NCBI GenBank assembly: GCA_045535465.1
Contig: JAZSLS010000135.1
Location: 1-22,511 of the forward strand
DNA length: 22,511 nt
Reading direction: 5' to 3'
DNA from: SIG636 sp045535465
Lineage (GTDB): Bacteria; Bacillota; Clostridia; Oscillospirales; CAG-382
The position numbers were made by a program, and so were the translations under genes. Positions 1 to 8,105 of this stretch are shown here, in pieces (position 1 is the first letter of the stretch; each line of letters opens with the position of its first letter). The notes beneath the pieces were generated by a model. It worked only from the letters and a program-made list of their open reading frames with translations, had not been told where the DNA came from and searched no databases.

Positions 1-320
1 TTGTTGAAAAGATGGGTTCTTCCGCATACTACGGCGGTCTTAAGGAAGGCTTTGTTGACGTATCTCCCCTTTCCAAGAACTGCGCTCCCAACACTCAGAA
101 GGCTATCGACACCGTTCGCAAGATGATGGTTGACGGCGAATGGGACGTATTCTCCGGCGTTAAGCTTTCCATTGATGCTGAAGGTAACGTTACCAAGGCT
201 GATGCTGCTCTTGTTGACAACGCAGGTAACGAAATCGTTGCTGCAGGCGGCGCTTCCGTTGCTGACAGCGTTATTACCGGCACTATGAACTACTTTGTTG
301 CAGGTGTTGCACAGGTATAA
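1..320 (+). CDS. BMP/Med-family nucleoside ABC transporter substrate-binding lipoprotein, C-terminal fragment
   Basis: This is the C-terminal ~105 residues of an open frame that enters the window from the left (frame starts at base 3) and stops with TAA at 318-320. The visible part (SAYYGGLKEGFVDVSPLS, then an AIDTVRKMMVDGEWDVFSG stretch) fits the end of BMP/BmpA-type periplasmic binding proteins, which bind purine nucleosides on the outer face of the membrane. Identification rests mainly on the downstream genes: a double ATPase and two BPD_transp_2-type permeases in the usual BMP operon order. A strong terminator follows directly, which in such operons lets the binding protein be made in excess over the membrane parts. 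The signal peptide and lipobox lie outside the window, so lipoprotein status is inferred from the family. Confidence 0.85.
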   Translation, partial: VEKMGSSAYYGGLKEGFVDVSPLSKNCAPNTQKAIDTVRKMMVDGEWDVFSGVKLSIDAEGNVTKADAALVDNAGNEIVAAGGASVADSVITGTMNYFVAGVAQV

Positions 321-342
321 GTTTTTATCTGATACGCTTTTT

Positions 343-383
343 ACGGGTCGGTCGGCTCTACCGACCGACCCGTTTCTTTTTTA
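343..383 (+). terminator. Strong rho-independent terminator after the BMP binding-protein gene
   Basis: A perfect 13-bp stem (343-355 with 361-373, arm ACGGGTCGGTCGG), loop CTCTA, then TTCTTTTTT. It lies inside an otherwise co-directional operon, so it probably acts as a partial terminator that lowers expression of the ATPase and permease genes relative to the binding protein. Confidence 0.9.
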
Positions 384-388
384 TAAGG

Positions 389-426
389 CGCTAAACAAAA
401 AGTAAAGCCTTGCTTTTTGTTTAGCG
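389..426 (+). promoter_or_regulatory. 14-bp inverted repeat, second hairpin of the intergenic region
   Basis: Perfect stem 389-402 with 413-426 (arm CGCTAAACAAAAAG) and a 10-nt loop TAAAGCCTTG, followed by TTTTAC, which is a poor terminator tract. It may protect the processed 3' or 5' ends of the mRNA, or take part in regulation of the ATPase gene. The loop sequence GCCTTG (407-412) is complementary to CAAGGC at 443-448 in the next hairpin. Confidence 0.6.
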
Positions 427-436
427 TTTTACAAAA

Positions 437-463
437 AAGCCGCAAGGCGGCTTGAAGGAGGAG
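437..463 (+). promoter_or_regulatory. Small GC hairpin directly before the ATPase-gene ribosome binding site
   Basis: AAGCCGC (437-443), loop AAG, GCGGCTT (447-453), immediately followed by GAAGGAGGAG (454-463) and the ATG at 468. A stable stem abutting the Shine-Dalgarno could tune translation initiation or block ribosome or exonuclease movement. A role is inferred from position only. Confidence 0.5.
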
Positions 464-467
464 TTTT

Positions 468-2054
468 ATGGCAGAGTACGCCATTGAAATGCAGGGCATT
501 ACCAAAACCTTTGGCAGTGTTGTTGCGAATAAAAACGTTAACCTTAACGTAAAAAACGGCGAGATACTTGCAATATTGGGTGAAAACGGGTCAGGCAAGA
601 CCACCCTTATGAATATGCTTTCCGGTATTTACAAGCCCGATAGCGGCAGCATACGCATTGAAGGCAAGGAAGTAACTATTGATTCTCCCGAGGATGCAAA
701 AAGGTTAGGCATTGGTATGGTGCACCAGCATTTTAAGCTGGTGGACGTTTTCTCTGCCGCCGATAATATATGGATGGGCAAGGAAAAAAGCGGCTTTGTA
801 CTTAAAAAGAAGCGTTATAACGAAATAAGGGATATAACCCATAAATTTGGCTTTGACCTTGACCCGGGAAAAAAGGTATACAATATGGCAGTTTCCGAAA
901 AGCAGACTTTGGAAATAGTTAAGGTACTGTATTACGGAGCTAAGATAATTATTCTTGACGAGCCCACTGCCGTGCTTACGGTGCAGGAAATAGCCAAGCT
1001 TTTTGACGTGCTTCGCACTATGAAAGCGCAAGGACACGCTATTATAATAATCACCCACAAGCTTAACGAGGTTATGGAGATATCCGACCGTGTTGCAATA
1101 ATGCGTAAGGGTGAATATATCACTACCGTAAACACCGCTGAAACCAACGAACAGGCGCTTACCGAGTGGATGGTGGGACACAAGGTTGACCTTAACATCG
1201 ACCGTCCCGTTGTGGAAAAAACTCGTCCTCTTCTTGAAGTAAGAAACCTAACCATAAGGAATGACGAGGGTGCTACCGCCATTGATAACGTAAGCTTTTA
1301 CATACGAGGCGGTGAGATACTTGGCGTTGCAGGTATTGCGGGTTGCGGCCAGAAGGAGCTTTGCGAAGCTATTGCAGGGCTTCGCCCCATAGTTTCGGGG
1401 CAGATGATACATAAAAACGAAAACATAGTGGGGCTTCCTCCCAAAGCCATCCTTGAGAAAGGCATATCTATGTCCTTTATACCCGAGGACAGGCTTGGTA
1501 TGGGGCTTGCGCCTTCTATGTCCATTACCGACAATATGCTGCTTAAAAACTACCGTACAGGCAAAGGCCCTTTTATAGACCGCAAGCGTGGCAGAGCTGA
1601 TGCCGAGCAAGTTATAGAAAACCTGGCGGTGGTTACACCCTCTGCAGAAACGCCCGTAAGGCGTCTTTCCGGCGGTAACGTGCAAAAGGTGCTTTTGGGG
1701 CGTGAGATAAAGGCCGGTCCTAACGTTATTATTACCGCCTACCCCGTAAGAGGCTTGGATATCAACTCCTCTTACACTATATACAACATTCTTAACAAGC
1801 AAAAGCTTGATGGCGTAGGTATACTTTTTGTGGGTGAAGACTTAGACGTTATGCTTGCGCTTTGCGATAAAATAATGGTGCTTTGCCACGGCAAGGTTAT
1901 GGGCGTTGTTCACGCACACAAGACCTGTAAAGAAGAATTAGGTCTTATGATGACCGGTTCTCTTGACCTTAGCGAAAGGTATGCGGATAAGCCCGCAGGC
2001 TTTGCAAGAGATGGTTTTTTCAGCACCAACGATAACAACGGAGAGGAGGAGTAG
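468..2054 (+). CDS. BMP-family nucleoside ABC transporter, fused double ATPase subunit
   Basis: A 528-residue cytoplasmic ATPase with two ABC domains in one chain, as usual for the ribose/nucleoside class (NupO/YufO, RbsA-like). Domain 1: Walker A GENGSGKT at 38-45, a degenerate signature around 141-147 (AVSEKQT), Walker B ending ILDEPT at 162-167, switch histidine in THKLNE near 196. Domain 2: degenerate Walker A (GIAGCGQK, 289-296), an intact LSGGN signature at 400-404, and a Walker B region lacking the usual Asp-Glu pair (ITAYPVRGLD, 422-431). So the intact Walker A/B of domain 1 pairs with the intact signature of domain 2, giving one good composite ATP site and one degenerate site, a common pattern in this family. 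The start has GGAGGAG just upstream. It ends 3 nt before the first permease gene. Confidence 0.93.
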   Translation: MAEYAIEMQGITKTFGSVVANKNVNLNVKNGEILAILGENGSGKTTLMNMLSGIYKPDSGSIRIEGKEVTIDSPEDAKRLGIGMVHQHFKLVDVFSAADNIWMGKEKSGFVLKKKRYNEIRDITHKFGFDLDPGKKVYNMAVSEKQTLEIVKVLYYGAKIIILDEPTAVLTVQEIAKLFDVLRTMKAQGHAIIIITHKLNEVMEISDRVAIMRKGEYITTVNTAETNEQALTEWMVGHKVDLNIDRPVVEKTRPLLEVRNLTIRNDEGATAIDNVSFYIRGGEILGVAGIAGCGQKELCEAIAGLRPIVSGQMIHKNENIVGLPPKAILEKGISMSFIPEDRLGMGLAPSMSITDNMLLKNYRTGKGPFIDRKRGRADAEQVIENLAVVTPSAETPVRRLSGGNVQKVLLGREIKAGPNVIITAYPVRGLDINSSYTIYNILNKQKLDGVGILFVGEDLDVMLALCDKIMVLCHGKVMGVVHAHKTCKEELGLMMTGSLDLSERYADKPAGFARDGFFSTNDNNGEEE

Positions 2055-2057
2055 AAC

Positions 2058-3182
2058 GTGGCTAACAACAATAATAGAAGCGGTCTGCCCTTCCGTGTAG
2101 TTAAACGTACGGGCTGCCCCATTTGGATGAAATGCTGTTTTTATCTGGGTGCTATTATCTTTGCTTTACTCGTAGGCGCTTTAGTGCTGTGGCTAAGAGG
2201 CGTTAACCCCTTTGAATACTATTACCAAATGGTTACGATGGACACCGTGGGTAACAAACGTGCCTATTTGACCTATATGAACTATATTAAAGAGTTTTTG
2301 CCCTTGGCACTTACTTCTATTGCCTTGTCCCTTGCTTTTAGGATGAAGTTTTGGAACATTGGCGGCGAAGGTCAGTTTATAATGGGCGCTGTTGCCGCCA
2401 CTACCGTTGCTTTTAAGCTGGGCCCAGTTGCTCCTGCTTGGGTTACTCTTATTGTTATGTGTCTTGCGGCTATGATTGCTGCTGGTCTTTACGGTCTTGT
2501 AGCAGGTGCGCTTAAGGTGGTTTTCGGTACCAACGAAACGCTTATGACGCTGATGCTTAACTATATAGCCCTTTATTTCCTCGTATTTATAGGCGAAACC
2601 AAAGCAGACTGGAACTTCTTTTTGCAAACAGAATCTGAACGTCCTATGTTTGAAAGCTTTGATAACATAGTACATTTTCCCTTTCTTTCCATAGGCAGCA
2701 ACTTTAAGCTTGATATATGCTTTATTCTTACTCTTGTTATCGCAGCGCTTATATACGTTTATCTTAAACATACCAAACAGGGTTACGAGATTAACGTAGT
2801 AGGTGACAGCACAAACACTGCCCGCTACGCAGGTATGAAGGTTAAATGGATAACCCTACGCACCGTTTTTCTCTCCGCCGCACTTATCGGTCTTGCCGCA
2901 GCTTTTAAGGTTGGCTCTTCCGGTAACCTTTCCACCAGCATTACCGATGACGTGGGTTGGACAGGTATTATAGTTGCCTGGCTGGCACAGCTTAACACAC
3001 CTATGATAGTTATTGTTTCCGCCCTTATTTGCCTTTTGCAGTTCGGCTCGGGTATAGCCAGTGCTTCTTTCGGTGCGGTAGACTCCAGCTTTGCAAATAT
3101 GCTTCAGGGCGTGATACTGTTCCTTGTTCTTGCGGCAGACTTCTTTATACGCTTCCGTATAGTACTTAAAAAGAAAGGATGA
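2058..3182 (+). CDS. BMP-family nucleoside ABC transporter permease (first)
   Basis: A 374-residue integral membrane protein of the BPD_transp_2 type (YufP/NupP-like). A charged N-terminus is followed by a long hydrophobic segment at about 25-48, then several further membrane spans. The family stretch around 100-112 (FRMKFWNIGGEGQF) is the conserved loop of this class, where most members read FNIGAEGQ or similar. The start codon is GTG at 2058, preceded by GAGAGGAGGAG at the very end of the ATPase gene, so translation is probably coupled to it. It forms the transmembrane channel with the next gene product, most likely for purine nucleosides. Confidence 0.92.
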   Translation: MANNNNRSGLPFRVVKRTGCPIWMKCCFYLGAIIFALLVGALVLWLRGVNPFEYYYQMVTMDTVGNKRAYLTYMNYIKEFLPLALTSIALSLAFRMKFWNIGGEGQFIMGAVAATTVAFKLGPVAPAWVTLIVMCLAAMIAAGLYGLVAGALKVVFGTNETLMTLMLNYIALYFLVFIGETKADWNFFLQTESERPMFESFDNIVHFPFLSIGSNFKLDICFILTLVIAALIYVYLKHTKQGYEINVVGDSTNTARYAGMKVKWITLRTVFLSAALIGLAAAFKVGSSGNLSTSITDDVGWTGIIVAWLAQLNTPMIVIVSALICLLQFGSGIASASFGAVDSSFANMLQGVILFLVLAADFFIRFRIVLKKKG

Positions 3183-3189
3183 TGATTGT

Positions 3190-4185
3190 ATGGATAAGCT
3201 AGGCGTTATAACTTTCTTAATTTACCGTGTTGTTTCCATAAATATCCCTCTTCTTTACGGTACCGTTGGCGAAATAATAATTGAAAAATCCGGCAGTCTT
3301 AACCTTGGTGTTGAGGGTACTATGGCGGTGGGGGCAATATTCGGATACATTTGCGGCTGCTTTGCTAACAGCCTTGGCGCAGGCATAATAGTTTCCTTTA
3401 TTGCGGGCGCCCTTTGCGGTTTGCTTTTTGCGCTTCTTACGGTTACCTTACAGGCTAACCAAAATATAACCGGTCTTACCCTTACTACCTTTGGTCTTGG
3501 CGTTTACTTCTTTGTAGGTAACAGCCTTAAGGGTGATGATTGGCCCGTTATGAACGAAGCCGTAAACGTTAAAAACGGCTTTGCGGATATTGAAATCCCT
3601 TTGCTTTCCAAGATACCCGTTATAGGTGAAGGCCTTTTCAGCCATAACATTCTCGTCTATTTGGGCATAATAATTGCAATTGGTCTTTGGTGGTATCTTA
3701 ACCACACAAGTGTGGGGCTTAAGCTTCGCTCCGTTGGTGAAAACCCTGCGGCGGCTGACTCGGTTGGTATCAACGTTACTCGTATGAAGTACATTCACAT
3801 CTGCCTTGGCAGCGGAATTATGGGTATAGGCGGCTACTATATGGCGCTGCTTATGTCCGGCTCCTTTAACAGCGCTTGCTGGATAAACGGTTACGGTTGG
3901 ATAGCGGTAGCTTTGGTTATTTTTGCAAACTGGAACCCCGCCCTTGCCATCGTAGGTACCTTTGTATTCGGCTTCTTTAACACCCTTAAGGTATCCGGTT
4001 CTTCTATGGCTATGGCGTTCCCCAAAATGCTTGGATGGCTTGCAAAAATCCCACCTCAGTTGTACGACGCACTTCCCTTTATCATCACCGCAATAGTTCT
4101 GGTGGTTACGTCTATTCGTAACAAAAAAGGCAGCAGCGGTTTACCTGCAGCGCTGGGAACTAACTACTACAGAGAAGACAGGTAA
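3190..4185 (+). CDS. BMP-family nucleoside ABC transporter permease (second)
   Basis: A 331-residue membrane protein of the BPD_transp_2 type (YufQ/NupQ-like), second half of the permease heterodimer. It carries the characteristic EKSGSLNLGVEGTM segment at about 32-45, close to the ERxGxxNLGVEG motif of the class, and multiple hydrophobic spans. It starts 7 nt after the stop of the first permease; AAAGGA near 3174-3179 serves as ribosome binding site with a slightly long spacing. It is the last gene of the operon and is followed by two hairpins before the oppositely oriented DUF1292-type gene. Confidence 0.92.
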   Translation: MDKLGVITFLIYRVVSINIPLLYGTVGEIIIEKSGSLNLGVEGTMAVGAIFGYICGCFANSLGAGIIVSFIAGALCGLLFALLTVTLQANQNITGLTLTTFGLGVYFFVGNSLKGDDWPVMNEAVNVKNGFADIEIPLLSKIPVIGEGLFSHNILVYLGIIIAIGLWWYLNHTSVGLKLRSVGENPAAADSVGINVTRMKYIHICLGSGIMGIGGYYMALLMSGSFNSACWINGYGWIAVALVIFANWNPALAIVGTFVFGFFNTLKVSGSSMAMAFPKMLGWLAKIPPQLYDALPFIITAIVLVVTSIRNKKGSSGLPAALGTNYYREDR

Positions 4186-4233
4186 TAGGGGTGTAAAAAT
4201 AGTCCCGACCGCAGAAAAACATTATTCATTTTA

Positions 4234-4270
4234 CATAGTCGGAACTCGGCGGTGCCGAGTCCCGACTATG
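4234..4270. repeat. Two-tier hairpin at the end of the nucleoside transporter operon
   Basis: Outer stem 4234-4242 with 4262-4270 (CATAGTCGG/CCGACTATG), one A-C mismatch, inner stem 4244-4250 with 4254-4260 (ACTCGGC/GCCGAGT) and a GGT loop. No good U-tract follows, so it is more likely an mRNA 3'-end stabiliser or a site for another factor than a classic terminator. AGTCCCGAC at 4201-4209 recurs at 4259-4267. Confidence 0.6.
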
Positions 4271-4281
4271 GTTTATATAAA

Positions 4282-4318
4282 AAAGCTGAGCAAGTTTTAA
4301 ACCTGCTCAGCTTTATTA
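4282..4318. terminator. Bidirectional terminator between the transporter operon and the DUF1292-type gene
   Basis: AAAGCTGAGCA (4282-4292) pairs with TGCTCAGCTTT (4304-4314). Read on the minus strand it is followed by a run of T (TTTTTTATAT) and directly follows the stop codon of the small minus-strand gene. Read on the plus strand it is followed by ATTATTATT, which is weaker. Confidence 0.85.
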
Positions 4319-4630
4319 TTATTCTTCGTGGTGGCAACCGTCGTGACAGCAGTCCTCGCAATCACACTCGTCATCCATATCGTCAAGTATGCCTTGAACC
4401 ATCGCCCACTCCTCTTCGGTTTCGATAGGAGAAAGCTGCATACCGTCCTCCTCATCGGTAAACACGGAGGCGTAAACCCTTATGCAACCGTCTTCGTCGG
4501 TTTCGTTATCGGTATAAACAACGTAGCTTTTGCCTGTTTCGTCACTGTCAAAGGTGAAAAGCACGTCGTACTTAACCTCAACACCGTCTTCGTTTTCCAT
4601 AGTAAAGCCGATATCTTCAAATTTGTCCAT
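4319..4630 (-). CDS. DUF1292-family small acidic protein with Cys/His-rich C-terminal tail
   Basis: A 103-residue, strongly acidic, soluble protein. Residues ~1-80 (DIGFTMENEDG, then YDVLFTFDSDETGKSYVVYTD, then an IETEEEWAMVQ end) match the DUF1292 (YrzB-like) pattern of Firmicutes, whose function is unknown. The last 15 residues are unusual: C89, C91, C94, C95, H96, C99, H100 and H101 lie within 13 residues, suggesting metal binding. The start has AAAGGAG upstream with good spacing, and a near-consensus promoter precedes it. It is a single-gene transcription unit with its own terminator. In many Firmicutes DUF1292 genes sit near Holliday-junction resolvase and alaS genes; that context is absent here. 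Confidence 0.8.
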   Translation of the reverse strand: MDKFEDIGFTMENEDGVEVKYDVLFTFDSDETGKSYVVYTDNETDEDGCIRVYASVFTDEEDGMQLSPIETEEEWAMVQGILDDMDDECDCEDCCHDGCHHEE

Positions 4631-4660
4631 TTATTTTTCTCCTTTGTTTTTATCTACCAT

Positions 4661-4689
4661 ATTATACCACAGCTTACTTATTATGTAAA
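4661..4689 (-). promoter_or_regulatory. Sigma-A promoter of the DUF1292-type gene
   Basis: On the minus strand: TTTACA (-35, 4684-4689), 17-nt spacer, TATAAT (-10, 4661-4666) with an extended -10 TGG just before it. It lies ~30 nt upstream of the ATG at 4630. Confidence 0.85.
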
Positions 4690-4722
4690 GGTAAATTTAT
4701 TGTGTTTTTTCATCATAAAGTG

Positions 4723-4751
4723 CTGACAAAGAGATTACTGTGTGATATAAT
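4723..4751 (+). promoter_or_regulatory. Sigma-A promoter of the glycosidase-like lipoprotein / MATE unit
   Basis: CTGACA (4723-4728), 17-nt spacer, TATAAT (4746-4751), about 30 nt before the ATG at 4782. The leader also holds GAGGAGGAAAG as ribosome binding site. Confidence 0.85.
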
Positions 4752-4781
4752 GTCTTATAACGTGCCCTGAGGAGGAAAGAT

Positions 4782-6710
4782 ATGAAAACTACCTTTTTAA
4801 AAAGAACGCTTTTAGCTTTACTCACCTCTTCCCTTGCCTTATCCTTTATTGCTTGCGGCGGGAACGGAACAGATAAAAACACGGCAAACAGCGAGGACAG
4901 CAAAATGGAAAGCACAGTTATGGAAGATACATCTCCTTTTGAAAAATATAGCGGGGAATATTCCACCGTTAACGGCACCTACGGCGGTATAGACGACTTG
5001 GGCAGAGTTTTGACTGATGACACGAATGCTACCGCACCGAGAAGTGACAGATACGTTGGTATTTTTTATTTTCTTTGGCAGGGTGAGCACGGCACGGGCG
5101 GCCCTTACGACAACACTAAAATAGTGGCTGAAAACCCAAACGCTACAAGCTCTGAGAAAGCGTGGATGGACGCAGGTGGCGGCGGAGTGGGTGAACACCA
5201 TTTTTGGGGTGAGCCCTTGTTTGGATATTACACTTCCTCCGACCTTTGGGTTATGAGAAAGCATTGTCAAATGCTTACCGATGCAGGCGTGGACTTTATT
5301 TGTTTCGATACCACCAACGGCTTTACATACACCGAGAGGGTTAAGGGGCTTATTTCCGTTTGGTACGAATATCTGGAGCAGGGCTACAACGTACCAAAGC
5401 TGGTGTTCTATACAAACAGCGCTTCCGGGCAGACTATGAACACCATTTACAAGGACATATACACTAACGAGGAGCTGAAAAGCACCTATCCACGCCTTGA
5501 CGAGCTGTGGTTTAACTGGGACGGCAAGCCCCTTATTATAGGTAATAAGGATGACGCAGTGCTTGAGACAAAGGTTTCCGAATATTTTCGTATTAAGGCA
5601 AACCAGTGGCCCAACGAAAGCCGTAAGGCTGACGGTTTTCCTTGGATGGAGTTTTCAAGACTTCTCAGACCCTCTGCGGTTTACGGGCTTGACGGCAGAA
5701 AAGAGGTTATGAACGTTTCCATAGCTCAACACAATCACACCATACGTTTTAGCTCCACTGCGTGGTACGTAGGTAACGACCGCACCAGAAGCTACAAAGA
5801 CAAGACGAACGATAACGGCGAGGATGCTTATCTTTACGGCTACAACTTTGAATCACAGTGGAACTACGCCATTAAGCAAGACCCCGAGATGGTTTTTGTT
5901 ACGGGGTGGAATGAATGGGTAGCACAGCGTCAGCCTTCCTTGGCAAACGAACCTATAGTTTTTGTTGACTGCGCTGACTACAATACCAGCCGTGATGCCG
6001 AGCCTATGCGCGGGTATTTTGGCGACAACTATTATATGCAGCTTATTGATTACGTAAGAAAGTTTAAAGGTACCTCTCCCAGAGTTGACGTAGGCAGTGA
6101 CCTTACTATTGACGTTACAGGTAGCTTTGACCAATGGAAAAACAACGCTGTTACTGCCGTTTACAGCGACTATGCGGGCGACACCGCAGATAGAAACGCT
6201 ACGGGCTTTGGCGGTATAAGCTACACCGACAAAAGCGGAAGAAACGACTTTACTTCCTTCAAGGTAGCAAAGGATGCGGATAATTTTTATTTCTATGCAG
6301 AAACCTACGAAAATATTACTCCTTACACCGACAGCAGCTGGATGACTTTGTTTTTGAGCACGGGAAGCTCTGACGACCCTTGGTACGGCTACGACTACGC
6401 CGTTAACTTTGAAACTCCCGAAAACGAAAACAATGCGGTGCTTAGTGTGTACGAGGGCTACGGCGTATGGAAAAAGGTATGCACTGTAAGTATGAAAACC
6501 GAAGGCAACAAGCTTATGCTTGCCATCCCTCGTGACAAAATAGGAATGAAAGGCGAGCTGTTTGACCTTCAATTTAAATGGGCAGATAACTACGATAAAA
6601 ACGATATATGGAGCTTTTACACCAAGGGTGATGCCGCTCCCTACGGAAGACTTAACTACGTTTATTCCAACGCAGTATTAAAAGCAGGAGATGAAGCCAC
6701 GGCGGAATAG
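4782..6710 (+). CDS. Putative secreted glycoside hydrolase-like lipoprotein with C-terminal CBM9-like domain
   Basis: A 642-residue predicted lipoprotein: basic N-terminus, hydrophobic core, then SFIAC with the lipid-acceptor cysteine at residue 25, followed by a polar linker. Residues ~75-440 form one domain beginning RYVGIFYFLWQGEHG, with FICFDTTNG in the middle and the motif VTGWNEW (W376-N377-E378-W379). A WNEW motif of this kind occurs at the end of the barrel in GH99/GH71-like and DUF5010-type proteins, so a TIM-barrel glycosidase is likely, but family and substrate are uncertain. Residues ~442-640 (TIDVTGSFDQWKN at the start, then alternating beta-strands rich in aromatics) resemble CBM9/DOMON-type carbohydrate-binding domains. 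It should act at the outer membrane face on a polysaccharide or glycan. It has its own promoter and is followed 11 nt later by a MATE transporter gene, probably in the same transcript. Confidence 0.7.
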   Translation: MKTTFLKRTLLALLTSSLALSFIACGGNGTDKNTANSEDSKMESTVMEDTSPFEKYSGEYSTVNGTYGGIDDLGRVLTDDTNATAPRSDRYVGIFYFLWQGEHGTGGPYDNTKIVAENPNATSSEKAWMDAGGGGVGEHHFWGEPLFGYYTSSDLWVMRKHCQMLTDAGVDFICFDTTNGFTYTERVKGLISVWYEYLEQGYNVPKLVFYTNSASGQTMNTIYKDIYTNEELKSTYPRLDELWFNWDGKPLIIGNKDDAVLETKVSEYFRIKANQWPNESRKADGFPWMEFSRLLRPSAVYGLDGRKEVMNVSIAQHNHTIRFSSTAWYVGNDRTRSYKDKTNDNGEDAYLYGYNFESQWNYAIKQDPEMVFVTGWNEWVAQRQPSLANEPIVFVDCADYNTSRDAEPMRGYFGDNYYMQLIDYVRKFKGTSPRVDVGSDLTIDVTGSFDQWKNNAVTAVYSDYAGDTADRNATGFGGISYTDKSGRNDFTSFKVAKDADNFYFYAETYENITPYTDSSWMTLFLSTGSSDDPWYGYDYAVNFETPENENNAVLSVYEGYGVWKKVCTVSMKTEGNKLMLAIPRDKIGMKGELFDLQFKWADNYDKNDIWSFYTKGDAAPYGRLNYVYSNAVLKAGDEATAE

Positions 6711-6721
6711 CCATAGACAAA

Positions 6722-8068
6722 ATGAACGCAACAGAGCTTTACGGTAAAGAAAAAATACATAAAATACTTATAAAAACAGCTCCCCCCGTAATGCTGGCAC
6801 AGCTTATTCAAGCCCTTTACAACATAGTTGACAGCGTTTTTGTGGGCAAATACGCTGAGGAAGGACTTACAGCACTATCCATCGTTTACCCCTTACAGCT
6901 TCTTATGATAGCCCTTGCCGTTGGTATGGGCGTAGGCGTAAACACGGTAATGGCAGCAAACTACGGTCTTGGCAAAAAGAAAAACGCCTATGCTTGTGCA
7001 GGAGTGGCAACTCCCCTTGCCTTTGCACTTTGGGCGGTGTTTGCACTTATTTGCTTTGTTATAATGCCTATTTACGCAAGGGCTTCTACCGACTCGCCCG
7101 AAGTTATTAAAGAGGTTATATGCTACGGCAGGATAGTTTGCGTTTTTAGCTTTGGCTTGTTTTTGGAAAGCGCCTGGACTAAAATACTGCAGGCAAACGG
7201 GGATATGAAAACGCCTATGATTGCACAGATAGCAGGCGCAGCAACAAATATAGCTCTTGACCCTGTGCTTATTTTTGGTTTAGGCCCTATACCCAAAATG
7301 GGTATAGCGGGTGCGGCTATTGCCACTGTTACGGGGCAGGTGGTTGCCGCCTTGGTAGTAATGAAAAAAGGTTTTTACAAGAGTCCCGAAGGGGCAGCTT
7401 TTTTGCCGTATACAAAAAAGATTTTTCGGTTTGGAATGCCCAATATGCTTATGCAATCCGCCTACACCTTTTACATTTTTGGGCTTAACCTTATACTTTC
7501 TACCTTTTCCGATGCGGCAGTTACCGTACTTGGGCTTTATTATAAGTGGCAAACCTTTTTCTTTATTCCCCTTGGAGCTATGCAAACCTGCATAGTACCC
7601 ATAATAAGCTTTAACTATGCTGCCGGAAATATGAGCAGATGCAAAAGCACTATGCGCCTTTCCATTCTTTTTGGTGCGGCACTTATGTTTATCGGAACGC
7701 TGTGCTTTGCCATTATTCCCGAACCTATGCTTAGGGTATTTTCTTCCGACAGCGAGGTTATAAAAATAGGGCTTACAGCTTTCCCCATTATAGGGCTGGA
7801 TTTTGTGCCGATGTGTACCTCGCTTACCTTTCCCGTGTTTTTCCAAGCCGTTGGCAAAAGCTTTAAAAGCAGTATACTTACGGTGTTTAGAACGGTGGTC
7901 TTGTTTGTTCCCTTGGGGTATTTGTTCTCCCGCTTTGGGCTTGACCATTTTTGGCTTACCTACCCCGTTACAGACACTTTAAGCTCCCTTTTAGGGCTTG
8001 CTCTTTATATAGCCTTTTTAAAAAGCAAACGAAACGCCCAAATAGAAAGGATGCTTAGCTACGAATAG
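6722..8068 (+). CDS. MATE-family multidrug/metabolite exporter
   Basis: A 448-residue polytopic membrane protein with the MATE N-terminal signature (KTAPPVMLAQLIQALYNIVD, then FVGKYAEEGLTALSIVYP) and a second related half starting near residue 235 (FGMPNMLMQSAYTFYIFG), giving 12 predicted spans. These proteins export cationic drugs or metabolites using a Na+ or H+ gradient; the closest named groups are MepA/NorM/DinF, and the substrate cannot be read from sequence. The ATG lies 11 nt after the upstream stop and has no good Shine-Dalgarno, so translational coupling to the glycosidase-like gene is likely. The transcript ends at the hairpin 8137-8168. Confidence 0.9.
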   Translation: MNATELYGKEKIHKILIKTAPPVMLAQLIQALYNIVDSVFVGKYAEEGLTALSIVYPLQLLMIALAVGMGVGVNTVMAANYGLGKKKNAYACAGVATPLAFALWAVFALICFVIMPIYARASTDSPEVIKEVICYGRIVCVFSFGLFLESAWTKILQANGDMKTPMIAQIAGAATNIALDPVLIFGLGPIPKMGIAGAAIATVTGQVVAALVVMKKGFYKSPEGAAFLPYTKKIFRFGMPNMLMQSAYTFYIFGLNLILSTFSDAAVTVLGLYYKWQTFFFIPLGAMQTCIVPIISFNYAAGNMSRCKSTMRLSILFGAALMFIGTLCFAIIPEPMLRVFSSDSEVIKIGLTAFPIIGLDFVPMCTSLTFPVFFQAVGKSFKSSILTVFRTVVLFVPLGYLFSRFGLDHFWLTYPVTDTLSSLLGLALYIAFLKSKRNAQIERMLSYE

Positions 8069-8105
8069 CTATGACGCCAAGAGCAAAGATAAGCGTGCTA
8101 TTTAG

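Noticed and set aside
4760..4771. ACGTGCCCTGAG, an exact 12-base match to the box of the intergenic repeat at 21107-21118
   Set aside because: No AAAATGCCTCTCG hairpin follows 30 nt later, and the bases overlap the ribosome binding site of the lipoprotein gene. With no other shared sequence it is treated as chance, although such an exact match is uncommon.
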